58,663 bases of DNA from Oscillospiraceae bacterium (GTDB lineage Bacteria > Bacillota > Clostridia > Oscillospirales > Ruminococcaceae), in the NCBI GenBank assembly GCA_017550285.1, contig JAFZPP010000031.1:1-58663 (forward strand). The letters run 5' to 3'. The notes under the pieces were generated by a model. The model worked only from the letters and a program-made list of their open reading frames with translations. It made no database searches and was not told where the DNA came from. Within the stretch, counting starts at the first letter, position 1; every line of letters starts with the position of its first letter. The position numbers and the translations under genes were made by a program. Below are positions 51,307 through 58,663 of this stretch, in pieces.

Positions 51307-52122
51307 ATGGGCGTGCTCGGCGATATTTTCGGCGCGCTTTTGGCAGATAATAGCGGAACATATGGTGAAGCGCTGACAGCGATTGAGCTGAATTGGGTGA
51401 AGCTGTTCGGGAAAAAGGGTATTACACTGAAAAATATTTATATTCCGAAAGAGGACGGCGGCACATCAGAAATTGACCTTTTGTTTATTACGCCAAAAGG
51501 AATATTTGTGATTGAAAGCAAGAATTATTCCGGATGGATTTTCGGTGATGAATACAGTCAATATTGGACGCAGTCACTTCCAAACAAGCAAAAAAATCGC
51601 TTTTACAATCCAGTTAAGCAAAACCGTACACATATTAAATGGCTGAGGAATTATCTGGGAGAAGATGTTTTCTGTTATTCGCTGATTGTATTTTCCGTTC
51701 GATGCGAATTAAAGAATGTAACCGTGAAATCTGATTATCTCAGCGTGATAAAACGGGATGATCTGGTCAGCGAAATCGGTTATCTTTGGAAACATCTGGA
51801 TGATTCGCTGAGCGATGAACAAATGGAGCAGATACATCAAAAGATGCTTGTACTTACAAATGTTGATGAAGCAGTGAAACAGTCACATATTGATGATATA
51901 AACTGCAAATTTTACGCCAAAACTGAAAAAGAATTGCCGGTGCAGTCTGAGACAGCTTTGGAAATAACGCCCGATCCGGAGAACACGCCGGAAAGAATCT
52001 GTCCCCGCTGCGGTGCGCCGATGATTCTGCGGACTGCGAAAAAAGGCGATAATGCCGGAAAACAGTTCTACGGCTGCTCGGCGTTTCCGAAATGCCGCTG
52101 CATCCTGAATCTTGACGAATAA
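51307..52122 (+). CDS. NERD-domain protein with a C-terminal topoisomerase-type zinc finger
   Basis: The 271-residue protein has a NERD (nuclease-related) domain with the active-site-like pattern EIDLLFITPKGIFVIESKNYSG (E-x-D ... E-x-K), characteristic of a PD-(D/E)XK fold. At the C-terminus CPRCGAPMILR, followed by FYGCSAFPKCRC, forms a C4 zinc finger as in topoisomerase I tails. It probably acts on DNA. The coding sequence is visibly more AT-rich than gatA and gatB around it, which suggests later insertion into the gat operon. The ribosome site is modest (GGAG, ten bases). Confidence 0.85.
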   Translation: MGVLGDIFGALLADNSGTYGEALTAIELNWVKLFGKKGITLKNIYIPKEDGGTSEIDLLFITPKGIFVIESKNYSGWIFGDEYSQYWTQSLPNKQKNRFYNPVKQNRTHIKWLRNYLGEDVFCYSLIVFSVRCELKNVTVKSDYLSVIKRDDLVSEIGYLWKHLDDSLSDEQMEQIHQKMLVLTNVDEAVKQSHIDDINCKFYAKTEKELPVQSETALEITPDPENTPERICPRCGAPMILRTAKKGDNAGKQFYGCSAFPKCRCILNLDE

Positions 52123-52143
52123 TTGCGGAAAGGAGCCGGTGCA

Positions 52144-52752
52144 ATGGGCAAAATCAAAACAGAAGGTCGCGTGACGCTCGAATTTGAACCCGATCTCTAT
52201 GAGATTTCGGTTACCGTGCGCGCAGAGGGCGAAACCTCCGGCGCAGCAGTCACTGCCGGCAAAAAGCAGACTGAAATGCTGTTGCAGTATTTGCGGATTC
52301 AGCTGGATATACTGCCGGAGCAGCTGACCGCGGAGAGCGAAAATGTTTCCGTGCCGTATCGGGATGAGAAATATATCTTTTCGCGCGAGCTGCTGCTGAA
52401 AATCCCTGCGGACAATCATGTGCGCGAAGCGCTGACAGAGATGCTTTCCGAGATGCAGGCGGTCAGCTATGATATCAGACCGAAGCTCGCGGATGAAAGC
52501 CGGCAGAAGCAAGCCGCGCTGGATGCCGCCGTGCAGAATGCAAGGGAAAAGGCGGAACGTCTGGCAGCCGCGATGCATAGCCGAGTGACATCTTTCGATG
52601 AAATCTGTACTGACGGAATGGGTATGCAAGACGGTGTGCGCTCGGCTGCGGCGTGTGCTGCGCCGAGAATGAAGAATCTCGCCGCAGACCTGCAAAATCC
52701 CAAAATCAAAATCACCGGCGAAGTCACGGTTGTCTGGCTGACTGAATCATGA
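52144..52752 (+). CDS. SIMPL-domain (DUF541) protein
   Basis: The 202-residue protein matches the SIMPL/DUF541 layout: an N-terminal GRVTLEFEPDLYEISVTVRAE strand pattern, a helical middle with QAALDAAVQNAREKAERLAAA, and a final ITGEVTVVW strand. Most members are exported, but no signal peptide is seen here, so it seems cytosolic. The start at 52144 follows AAAGGAG. Function of the family is poorly defined. Confidence 0.8.
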   Translation: MGKIKTEGRVTLEFEPDLYEISVTVRAEGETSGAAVTAGKKQTEMLLQYLRIQLDILPEQLTAESENVSVPYRDEKYIFSRELLLKIPADNHVREALTEMLSEMQAVSYDIRPKLADESRQKQAALDAAVQNAREKAERLAAAMHSRVTSFDEICTDGMGMQDGVRSAAACAAPRMKNLAADLQNPKIKITGEVTVVWLTES

Positions 52753-52753
52753 T

Positions 52754-53047
52754 ATGAGCATCAGCACGAAAAACAAACGAAAGCTGATATATCAGAATAA
52801 AACCTATTACTGGTATGTCGCGCCGGAATATGACGAAATGTATCTGACGGGGAAGATGCTGCGGCTGCATATCATTGCGGCAGACAATACATGGCACGGA
52901 TGCTTTCCGCTGGATTCCTGTCTGCGTCCCGAAGAACGGTATGCGATTCATAAAGCGCCGGTTCCGGTCCCCGATGCGGTCACGCCGGAGACAGTCCGGC
53001 AGCTCATCGCGCATTATTTATCCGAAAATGAATCAAGGAGCAAATAA
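52754..53047 (+). CDS. Small protein of unknown function
   Basis: The 97-residue protein is not recognised. It has many aromatic residues early (KLIYQNKTYYWYVAPEYDEMY) and no membrane segment. The ATG lies one base after the SIMPL stop codon without a clear ribosome site, so it probably depends on coupled translation; gatB starts two bases after its stop. Its tight placement in the operon supports it as a real gene. Confidence 0.6.
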   Translation: MSISTKNKRKLIYQNKTYYWYVAPEYDEMYLTGKMLRLHIIAADNTWHGCFPLDSCLRPEERYAIHKAPVPVPDAVTPETVRQLIAHYLSENESRSK

Positions 53048-53049
53048 AA

Positions 53050-54447
53050 ATGGCAAAATACGAATGTGTCATCGGTCTGGAAGTGCATATTGAGCTGCGC
53101 ACGAAGACCAAGATTTTCTGCGACTGCCCTGCCGATCACGGCGGCGATCCGAATACGCGCTGCTGTCCGGTCTGCATGGGTATGCCGGGAACGCTGCCGG
53201 TGCTGAACAAGCAGGTGGTGGATTTTGCGGCAAGAGCCGGCATGATGCTGAACTGCGAGATTGCGCATTTCTCGAAAATGGACCGCAAAAACTATTTCTA
53301 TCCCGATCTGCCGAAGGCATATCAGATTTCACAGCTCGATCATCCGCTCTGCGAGCACGGCTATATTGATGTGAACGTCAACGGCGAGGAGAAGCGCATC
53401 GGCATCACGCGCATTCATATCGAGGAGGATGCCGGTAAGCTCGTGCATACCGATTACGGCTCCGGTGCGGACTGCAACCGCTGCGGCGTGCCGCTGATCG
53501 AGATCGTTTCCGAGCCGGATATCCGCACCGCCGCACAGGCAAGAGCATATCTCGAGCGTCTGCGTGAGCTGATCCGCTGGGTCGGTGTCTCCGACTGCCA
53601 GATGGAGACCGGCTCCATGCGCTGCGACGTCAATCTCTCGATCCGTCCGGTCGGCGATACGAATTTGTATACCCGTACCGAGATCAAGAATCTCAACAGC
53701 TTAAAGCATATTGTCGCGGCGATTGACGCAGAAAAAGCGCGTCAGATCGACGAAACCGAGGCGGGCAGAGCGCTTGTGCAGGAAACGCGCCGCTATGATC
53801 CGGAAAAGGATAAGACCTATTCGATGCGCGTCAAGGAGAACGCAAACGATTACCGTTATTTCCCCGATCCGGACCTTGTGCCGATCATTCTGACCGACGA
53901 GGATCATGCAAGACTGCGCGCGATGATTCCCGATCTGCCGGAGGAGCGTCTTGCGAAATATATCAGCGAATACAAGCTGCCCGAGGCAACGGCAAAGACG
54001 CTCTGCGATGAGCCGAAGCTCGCAAATCTTTATCAGGCAGCAGCGGAGCAGGTCAAACAGCCGAAGCTGCTTGCAAATCTCATGCTTGCCGATGCAGATG
54101 CCGTCAGCATTCCGGCAGAGGTCTGGGCAGAGCTGACGAATCTCTGCGCCGACAACAAGATCAACCGCTCGGCACCGGCAAAGCTGCTCGAGGTCTACCG
54201 CGAAAAGGGCGGCGAGGTTTCGGCACTGGTCAAGGAACTCGGACTCGAGCAGGTGCAGGATACCGGTCTGCTGAATTCGGTTGCGGATGAAGTCATTGCG
54301 GCGAATCCGAAGGCAGTTGCGGACTATAAGGCGGGCAAAGAGGCTGCGATCAAGGCTCTGATGGGTCAGGTCATGAAGCGGACAAAGGGCGCGGCAAATC
54401 CGGTTGAGGCGACAGAGCTGCTCAAGGAAAAGCTGGCGAAGCTGTAA
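53050..54447 (+). CDS. gatB: Asp/Glu-tRNA amidotransferase subunit B
   Basis: The 465-residue protein begins with the GatB signature ECVIGLEVHIEL and has the zinc site CDCP with CCPVCMGMPG. It also has DRKNYFYPDLPKAYQIS and a C-terminal YqeY-like tail. It is the kinase and amidation subunit that binds the tRNA. The start follows AAGGAG. Confidence 0.96.
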   Translation: MAKYECVIGLEVHIELRTKTKIFCDCPADHGGDPNTRCCPVCMGMPGTLPVLNKQVVDFAARAGMMLNCEIAHFSKMDRKNYFYPDLPKAYQISQLDHPLCEHGYIDVNVNGEEKRIGITRIHIEEDAGKLVHTDYGSGADCNRCGVPLIEIVSEPDIRTAAQARAYLERLRELIRWVGVSDCQMETGSMRCDVNLSIRPVGDTNLYTRTEIKNLNSLKHIVAAIDAEKARQIDETEAGRALVQETRRYDPEKDKTYSMRVKENANDYRYFPDPDLVPIILTDEDHARLRAMIPDLPEERLAKYISEYKLPEATAKTLCDEPKLANLYQAAAEQVKQPKLLANLMLADADAVSIPAEVWAELTNLCADNKINRSAPAKLLEVYREKGGEVSALVKELGLEQVQDTGLLNSVADEVIAANPKAVADYKAGKEAAIKALMGQVMKRTKGAANPVEATELLKEKLAKL

Positions 54448-54469
54448 GCCGCAGCGATGATACGAACAG

Positions 54470-54505
54470 AAAGCCGGTGCTCTGCAAGCTGAGTGCCGGC
54501 TTTGT
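54470..54505 (+). terminator. Terminator-like hairpin after gatB
   Basis: AAAGCCGGTGCTC pairs with GAGTGCCGGCTTT (two wobble pairs), then TTTG. It separates the gat operon from the nucleoside phosphorylase, but the downstream gene shows no clear promoter, so read-through may occur. Confidence 0.7.
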
Positions 54506-54540
54506 GCATATACGGAAAATGATGAAACAGGAGGCTCAGT

Positions 54541-55860
54541 ATGGCAACATTTCATATCGGAGAATGTATCCGCAAGACAAAACAGCAGATTCCGCTTTCG
54601 TCGGAGGAGATCCGGCAGCTTGTGCAGGGTGTGACCGCAGAGCCGCCGATTCCGGATTATCAGCTTGCCGCATGGCTTATGGCGGTATGCTTTTCCGGTC
54701 TGAACGATGACGAGACCGCCGCACTGACAATGGCAATGCGCGATTCCGGTCAGGTGATGCACTGGGAACTCGACGGACCTGTTGCGGATAAGCACAGCAC
54801 CGGCGGCGTCGGAGATAAGACGACGCTGATTCTCGCGCCGATTGTTGCTGCCTGCGGCGTCTATATGCCGAAAATGTCCGGCAGAGGGCTCGGGCACACC
54901 GGCGGCACGATTGACAAGCTCGAGAGCATTCCGGGGCTTTCGACGGCGCTTGATCCGGCGGATTTTCTCGCACTGGTCAAAAAGGCAGGATTTGCCGTAG
55001 CAATGCAGACGGGCAATCTTGCGCCTGCGGATAAGAAGCTCTATGCGCTCCGTGATGTCACCGAGACCGTAGACAGCATTCCGCTGATCTGCGCGAGCAT
55101 CATGAGCAAGAAGCTGGCGACCGGCGCCGATCATATTCTGCTCGATGTCAAGGTCGGCAGCGGCGCATTCATGAAGAATGATACTGATGCAGCGGAGCTT
55201 GCGCGCCGGATGCTTTCGGCGGCAAAGGCAGACGGCAGAGACTGCACCGCGATTCTGACGGATATGGACCGTCCGCTCGGTATGTGCATCGGCAATGCGA
55301 TTGAGGTGCGCGAAGCAATCGAGGTGCTTGCCGGCGATACCGGTTCGGAGCTCGGCACATTCTGCATCACGCTTGCTGCGGAGCTCCTGCGCATGGCGGG
55401 CAGAGGAACCGCAGCGCAGTGCCTGAAAATGGCAGAGCAGGCGGTCACAAGCGGTGCTGCGATGGAGCGTCTGGCGATGATGATTGCCGGACAGGGCGGT
55501 GACGCGCGCGTCACGGAAAATCCGGCGCTGCTGAAGTTCTCTGCCTGTGAACGCACGCTGAAAGCGCCGCGGGACGGCTGGATTTCGGCGATGCTGAGCG
55601 AGGAGATCGGGCGTGCCTCGGTTCTGCTCGGCGCGGGCAGAATGACGAAGAACGATGCGATTGACCCGGGCGCGGGCATCCGGCTCTGCTGCAAGAACGG
55701 TGATGCCGTGAAGCGCGGCGATGCACTGCTGACGATGTATGCAGAGAAGGAATCGCAGCTTGATGAAGCGGAGGCGATGCTGCGGCAGGCGATCCTCCTT
55801 GCGGACGAGAAGCCCGAGCCCGCACCGCTGATTCACAGCACATACAGCACGGCACAGTAA
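54541..55860 (+). CDS. pdp: Pyrimidine/thymidine nucleoside phosphorylase
   Basis: The 439-residue protein shows the thymidine/pyrimidine phosphorylase signatures DKHSTGGVGDKTT, SGRGLGHTGGTIDKLESIPG and KVGSGAFMKN. It splits pyrimidine nucleosides with phosphate for salvage. Length fits the family. The ATG follows GGAGG with a few bases of spacing. Substrate preference (thymidine only or broad) cannot be assigned. Confidence 0.94.
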   Translation: MATFHIGECIRKTKQQIPLSSEEIRQLVQGVTAEPPIPDYQLAAWLMAVCFSGLNDDETAALTMAMRDSGQVMHWELDGPVADKHSTGGVGDKTTLILAPIVAACGVYMPKMSGRGLGHTGGTIDKLESIPGLSTALDPADFLALVKKAGFAVAMQTGNLAPADKKLYALRDVTETVDSIPLICASIMSKKLATGADHILLDVKVGSGAFMKNDTDAAELARRMLSAAKADGRDCTAILTDMDRPLGMCIGNAIEVREAIEVLAGDTGSELGTFCITLAAELLRMAGRGTAAQCLKMAEQAVTSGAAMERLAMMIAGQGGDARVTENPALLKFSACERTLKAPRDGWISAMLSEEIGRASVLLGAGRMTKNDAIDPGAGIRLCCKNGDAVKRGDALLTMYAEKESQLDEAEAMLRQAILLADEKPEPAPLIHSTYSTAQ

Positions 55861-55958
55861 AAGGGGATCGCGGACAGCGGAAAGAGCTGTTTGCCGTTAT
55901 AAATCATCCGCGCTGCGGATACCGCAGTTCCTCATTATTTCATTCACTGCCCGCCCCA

Positions 55959-55987
55959 TTGCAAATAATCGGAAAGTGTGCTATAAT
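55959..55987 (+). promoter_or_regulatory. Promoter of the CorC/HlyC-like gene
   Basis: TTGCAA, 17 bp, TATAAT with TGC before the -10. The leader to 56043 is about 50 bases. Confidence 0.75.
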
Positions 55988-56042
55988 ATAGGCATTCTGA
56001 AAATCAGAACCCTCTGAACATATGAAAGGATGATCGTGAAAC

Positions 56043-57371
56043 ATGGAACAAGACGGCGACCGATTATGGCTCGTGATTGTACTGCTGATACTGTTTGCCG
56101 TGCTGCGCGCATGGTATTCTGCGTGTGAGGCTGCATTGACGGAGATCAATGATGCCGTGGTGCATGCCAGAGCGGCAGAGGATAAGGCGTGGAAACCGCT
56201 GGATACACTGATCGGCAAGCCGACGCGGCTGCGCAGGAGCTTTACGATGCACCGCATCTTTTCCGCGCTGCTGATCGGCATGGTCTGCTGGCTGCTCTTC
56301 GGCGGTCAGATTGCCGTACACTTTCCGTTTACGGGCGGCTCGATGCTGTCGGCGGTGCTGCTGACGCTCGTGCTGATGCCGGTGCTTGCGGTGCTGACGG
56401 ATTTGTTCCCGAAGCGTCTTGCGATGCACCGCTGCGAGGCACTGGCGCGGTTCTGCGTCCCGTCCGTGCGGCTGCTGATTCTCGTGCTGACGCCGTTCTG
56501 GGCGGTTGCATCCGGTATTACGGCACTGCTTTGCAGGATCGTCCGGATTCCTGCCGCGGACAGGGTTGATGTTGTCACCGAGGAGGAGATTCGCCTGCTT
56601 GTCGATGCCGGAAATGAGACCGGCGGCATCGAGGAGAGCCAGCGCGAGATGATTAACAATATCTTTACGTTTGACGATGTGCCGGTTTCGGATGTCATGA
56701 CGCACCGCAAGGATATGACCGCCGTACCGAAGACCGCAACTGCGACCGAAACGGCTGCGATTGCGCTGGAGGGCGGATATTCGCGCATACCGGTCTATGA
56801 TAATCAGATTGATACGATTATCGGCATTCTGCTCGTGAAGGATTTGCTGCCGCTAGTCGGCAAGGCAAAGGACTGCCCTGTCACCGAGCTGATGCGCGAG
56901 GTGAGCTTTGTACCGGAGACTGCCAAATGCCGCGATGTCTTTCAGCAGATGCGCCGCGACAAGATGCAGCTTGCGATTGTCGCGGATGAATACGGCGGCA
57001 CCGCGGGCATGGTTACAATGGAGGACCTGCTCGAAGAAATCGTCGGCAATATTCAGGATGAATTTGACGATGAGGAGGCGGAATTCACTGAGCTTTCCGC
57101 GGGCGTCTGGTCGATTGCAGGTGAAGCCGATCCGGAGGATATCCTCCCGAAGCTCGGCGTACCTTTTGAACCCGATGACGAATTTGATACAATGAGTGCA
57201 TTTGTCGTGCATTTGCTGGGCAGAATCCCCGAGGAGGGCGAGACGCTTTCGGCAGAGCAGGACGGCATCCGTTATACGCTCCTCTCCTATGAGGACAACT
57301 GGATCAGCCGGATTCAGGCGGAGCGCATCGAGACGGAGCAAGAGGAGACAATCCATGACAAAACGGAGTAA
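56043..57371 (+). CDS. CNNM/CorC-type transporter or hemolysin-family membrane protein
   Basis: The 442-residue protein has a DUF21-type membrane domain (residues 1-180, several hydrophobic segments). Two CBS repeats follow (about 215-340, [11 protein letters not shown] and [20 protein letters not shown]), then a CorC/HlyC C-terminal domain ([17 protein letters not shown]). Such proteins are linked to magnesium or other cation export and are often misnamed hemolysins. The start follows GAAAGGATGATCGTGAAAC. Its end overlaps the transglutaminase-like gene by 17 bp. Confidence 0.9.
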   Translation: MEQDGDRLWLVIVLLILFAVLRAWYSACEAALTEINDAVVHARAAEDKAWKPLDTLIGKPTRLRRSFTMHRIFSALLIGMVCWLLFGGQIAVHFPFTGGSMLSAVLLTLVLMPVLAVLTDLFPKRLAMHRCEALARFCVPSVRLLILVLTPFWAVASGITALLCRIVRIPAADRVDVVTEEEIRLLVDAGNETGGIEESQREMINNIFTFDDVPVSDVMTHRKDMTAVPKTATATETAAIALEGGYSRIPVYDNQIDTIIGILLVKDLLPLVGKAKDCPVTELMREVSFVPETAKCRDVFQQMRRDKMQLAIVADEYGGTAGMVTMEDLLEEIVGNIQDEFDDEEAEFTELSAGVWSIAGEADPEDILPKLGVPFEPDDEFDTMSAFVVHLLGRIPEEGETLSAEQDGIRYTLLSYEDNWISRIQAERIETEQEETIHDKTE

Positions 57372-58437
57372 GATCATTATCATAGTAGTATTGCTGGCGA
57401 TGATTGCGGCACTGATGTTTACGCTGCTGTTCAATATGGGCTGGATTCGCTCGCGCAAGGGCGCACTGCCGCGCGAGGATGCCAAGCTGCGCTATCCTTA
57501 CAGTCAGCTCAGTGCAACGGAAAAGGCGCTGTACGGTGCGCTTTATCGGGGCGTCGAGGCGCGCGAGGATACGATTTCGCTGCCGGGCACATACGATAAA
57601 AACACGTATACGCGCGTTTATCTGCTTCTCGCGGAGCAGGAGCCGCAGTTTTTCTATCTGGATTCAGTTTATGAAACGGCTGACCTCATGGACAAGGCGA
57701 ATATGCGCTATAAGGTGCCGAAGGAGGAGATTGACATGATGCGTGCGGCGATGAATGTCCGTGCGGATGAGATCATCAGCCGGATTCCGTCGGATGCGGA
57801 TGACATCCAGAAGCTGCTCACAATCCACGACGGTATCGCTGCCGGATGCGACTATACGGACGGCGACTATCAGGATGAAGCATACGGCTGTCTGGAAGCG
57901 GGCGAGGCGAAGTGCGAGGGCTATGCAAAGGCATTTCTGTTCACGGCGCGCAGAGCCGGTCTGAATGTTATGAACGTGACCGGAACGATCAACGGCACGG
58001 AGAATCATGTCTGGAATATTGCCGAGGTGAACGGGCAATACTATAATATAGATGTGACATGGGATGATTCCGCACAGTATAACGGACACACAACGCATAC
58101 CTGCTTTGCGGTGCCGGATGCGATTTTCGGCGATCATCAGCCGGACCTGACGGCATATCAGCCGCCGGTTTGTGAGGATGATTCTCTGAATTATTATACG
58201 ATGAATGCGCTGATTGTCCGGCAGGCGTCTGAGCTGCCGACCATGGCGTCCACGTGGCTCTGGGACCCGATGCTGCTGGAATTCCGCATGGCAGATGATG
58301 CCGTCGTGAAATCGGTATCGGATATGCTGGCGACTTCCAGAGAGATGCGCGACGCGGTGCAGCTGACAAGCGGGGCAGCCTCTTACCGCGCATTTATGGA
58401 TGAAACCCGCCGCGCACTGGTGATTTTACCCTCATAA
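57355..58437 (+). CDS. Membrane-anchored transglutaminase-like protein
   Basis: The 360-residue protein has one N-terminal transmembrane segment (about 7-30) and an extracellular domain with a transglutaminase/protease-like triad: Cys187 in AKCEGYAKAF, His218 in NHVWNI and Asp233 in NIDVTWDD. It probably cleaves or cross-links cell-surface proteins. The start at 57355 follows AGAGGAG within the preceding gene. Translation is likely coupled to the CorC-like protein. Confidence 0.85.
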   Translation: MTKRSKIIIIVVLLAMIAALMFTLLFNMGWIRSRKGALPREDAKLRYPYSQLSATEKALYGALYRGVEAREDTISLPGTYDKNTYTRVYLLLAEQEPQFFYLDSVYETADLMDKANMRYKVPKEEIDMMRAAMNVRADEIISRIPSDADDIQKLLTIHDGIAAGCDYTDGDYQDEAYGCLEAGEAKCEGYAKAFLFTARRAGLNVMNVTGTINGTENHVWNIAEVNGQYYNIDVTWDDSAQYNGHTTHTCFAVPDAIFGDHQPDLTAYQPPVCEDDSLNYYTMNALIVRQASELPTMASTWLWDPMLLEFRMADDAVVKSVSDMLATSREMRDAVQLTSGAASYRAFMDETRRALVILPS

Positions 58438-58499
58438 TTCCGGCGTTCCGGAATGCATTTGTGCAGAACGTAAAACTCGAAAAAAATCGAGGAAAACGC

Positions 58500-58528
58500 T
58501 TGACAAATCAGGCGATCTGTGGTATTAT
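58500..58528 (+). promoter_or_regulatory. Upstream promoter of a tandem pair at the window end
   Basis: TTGACA, 17 bp, TATTAT, followed by AGTCGCCGCAAGAGAG-like sequence that recurs after the second promoter. Confidence 0.78.
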
Positions 58529-58585
58529 ATACAAGTCGCCGCAAGAGAGCGGGGGCAGAGATAAGAAAAAAGTCCGAAAAAGGGC

Positions 58586-58614
58586 TTGACAAAATCTCAA
58601 AGATATGGTATAAT
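58586..58614 (+). promoter_or_regulatory. Downstream promoter of the tandem pair
   Basis: TTGACA, 17 bp, TATAAT, fully consensus. The segment after the start (AGTCGCCTCAAAGAGGGG) resembles that after the first promoter. Tandem consensus promoters with repeated initial sequence suggest an rRNA or other stable RNA operon just beyond the window. Confidence 0.85.
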
Positions 58615-58663
58615 GAGGGAGTCGCCTCAAAGAGGGGACGGGTCAAAATACCATAAGCGGCAC

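Noticed and set aside
53701-55836. 711-residue minus-strand frame opposite gatB and the nucleoside phosphorylase
   Set aside because: It covers two clearly recognised plus-strand enzymes and is Arg/Cys/Leu-rich like other shadows.
1-58663. CRISPR array, insertion sequence, prophage or tRNA gene
   Set aside because: No evenly spaced direct repeats with unique spacers, no transposase or integrase frame, and no cloverleaf with a TTCGAATC-type arm were found.

Overview
The window looks like chromosomal DNA from a cellulosome-bearing gut or rumen Firmicute of the Ruminococcus type (Oscillospiraceae). This is an inference from three dockerin-bearing secreted proteins (two of them esterases on plant polysaccharide), a GatCAB amidotransferase, ECF transport, and many promoters of the form TTGACA, 17 bp, TATAAT, often with TGC just before the -10 box. 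No phage, insertion sequence, CRISPR array, tRNA or rRNA gene was seen. The last 160 bases carry two tandem strong promoters that probably lead into a stable RNA operon.

Layout. 1-6.8 kb: envelope and signalling operon on the minus strand, holding a sensor with LacI-like, GGDEF, EAL and beta-helix parts, PlsY, and a YidC insertase fused to a CDP-glycerol-type polymer transferase. 7-13.5 kb: a PHP-phosphatase-like protein that has lost its metal ligands, an orphan sugar-binding lipoprotein and a large BspA-like leucine-rich-repeat protein with a 54-bp tandem repeat. 13.6-20.7 kb: a secreted dockerin protein, an array of very short ORFs under a consensus promoter, a GNAT enzyme, a stand-alone TIR protein and a double-SGNH dockerin esterase preceded by a putative small RNA.

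21-36 kb: metabolic block on the minus strand. An aminotransferase, a phenylacetate-CoA-ligase-like enzyme and a four-subunit 2-oxoacid:ferredoxin oxidoreductase could convert aryl or branched acids to amino acids by reductive carboxylation. Upstream lies a six-gene sulfur amino acid operon (methyltransferase, cystathionine synthase/lyase, SAH hydrolase, cysteine synthase, LysR regulator, ECF S component). It follows a Cys/Met-rich leader peptide and a terminator, a classic attenuation layout. A NitT/TauT-type ABC transporter with a Cys-Cys-rich lipoprotein follows. Its promoter shares a bipartite operator with the oxidoreductase and CoA-ligase promoters.

36-43.8 kb: a CBM-dockerin-CE1 esterase, a secreted tyrosine-phosphatase-like protein with a beta-helical N-terminus, a membrane protein with a degenerate GGDEF domain, and an aldehyde dehydrogenase. 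43.8-49.3 kb: an unusual five-gene operon (DgkA-like kinase, CDP-archaeol-synthase-like protein, UbiA-like prenyltransferase, PEP-synthase/rifampin-phosphotransferase-like enzyme, GNAT-fold acyltransferase) behind a weak promoter with tandem ATGACA-type operator sites. It looks like an undescribed, regulated lipid or isoprenoid pathway. 49.5-58.7 kb: gatC-gatA, a NERD nuclease-like gene and two small genes, gatB, a pyrimidine nucleoside phosphorylase, a CorC/HlyC-type transporter and a membrane-anchored transglutaminase-like protein.
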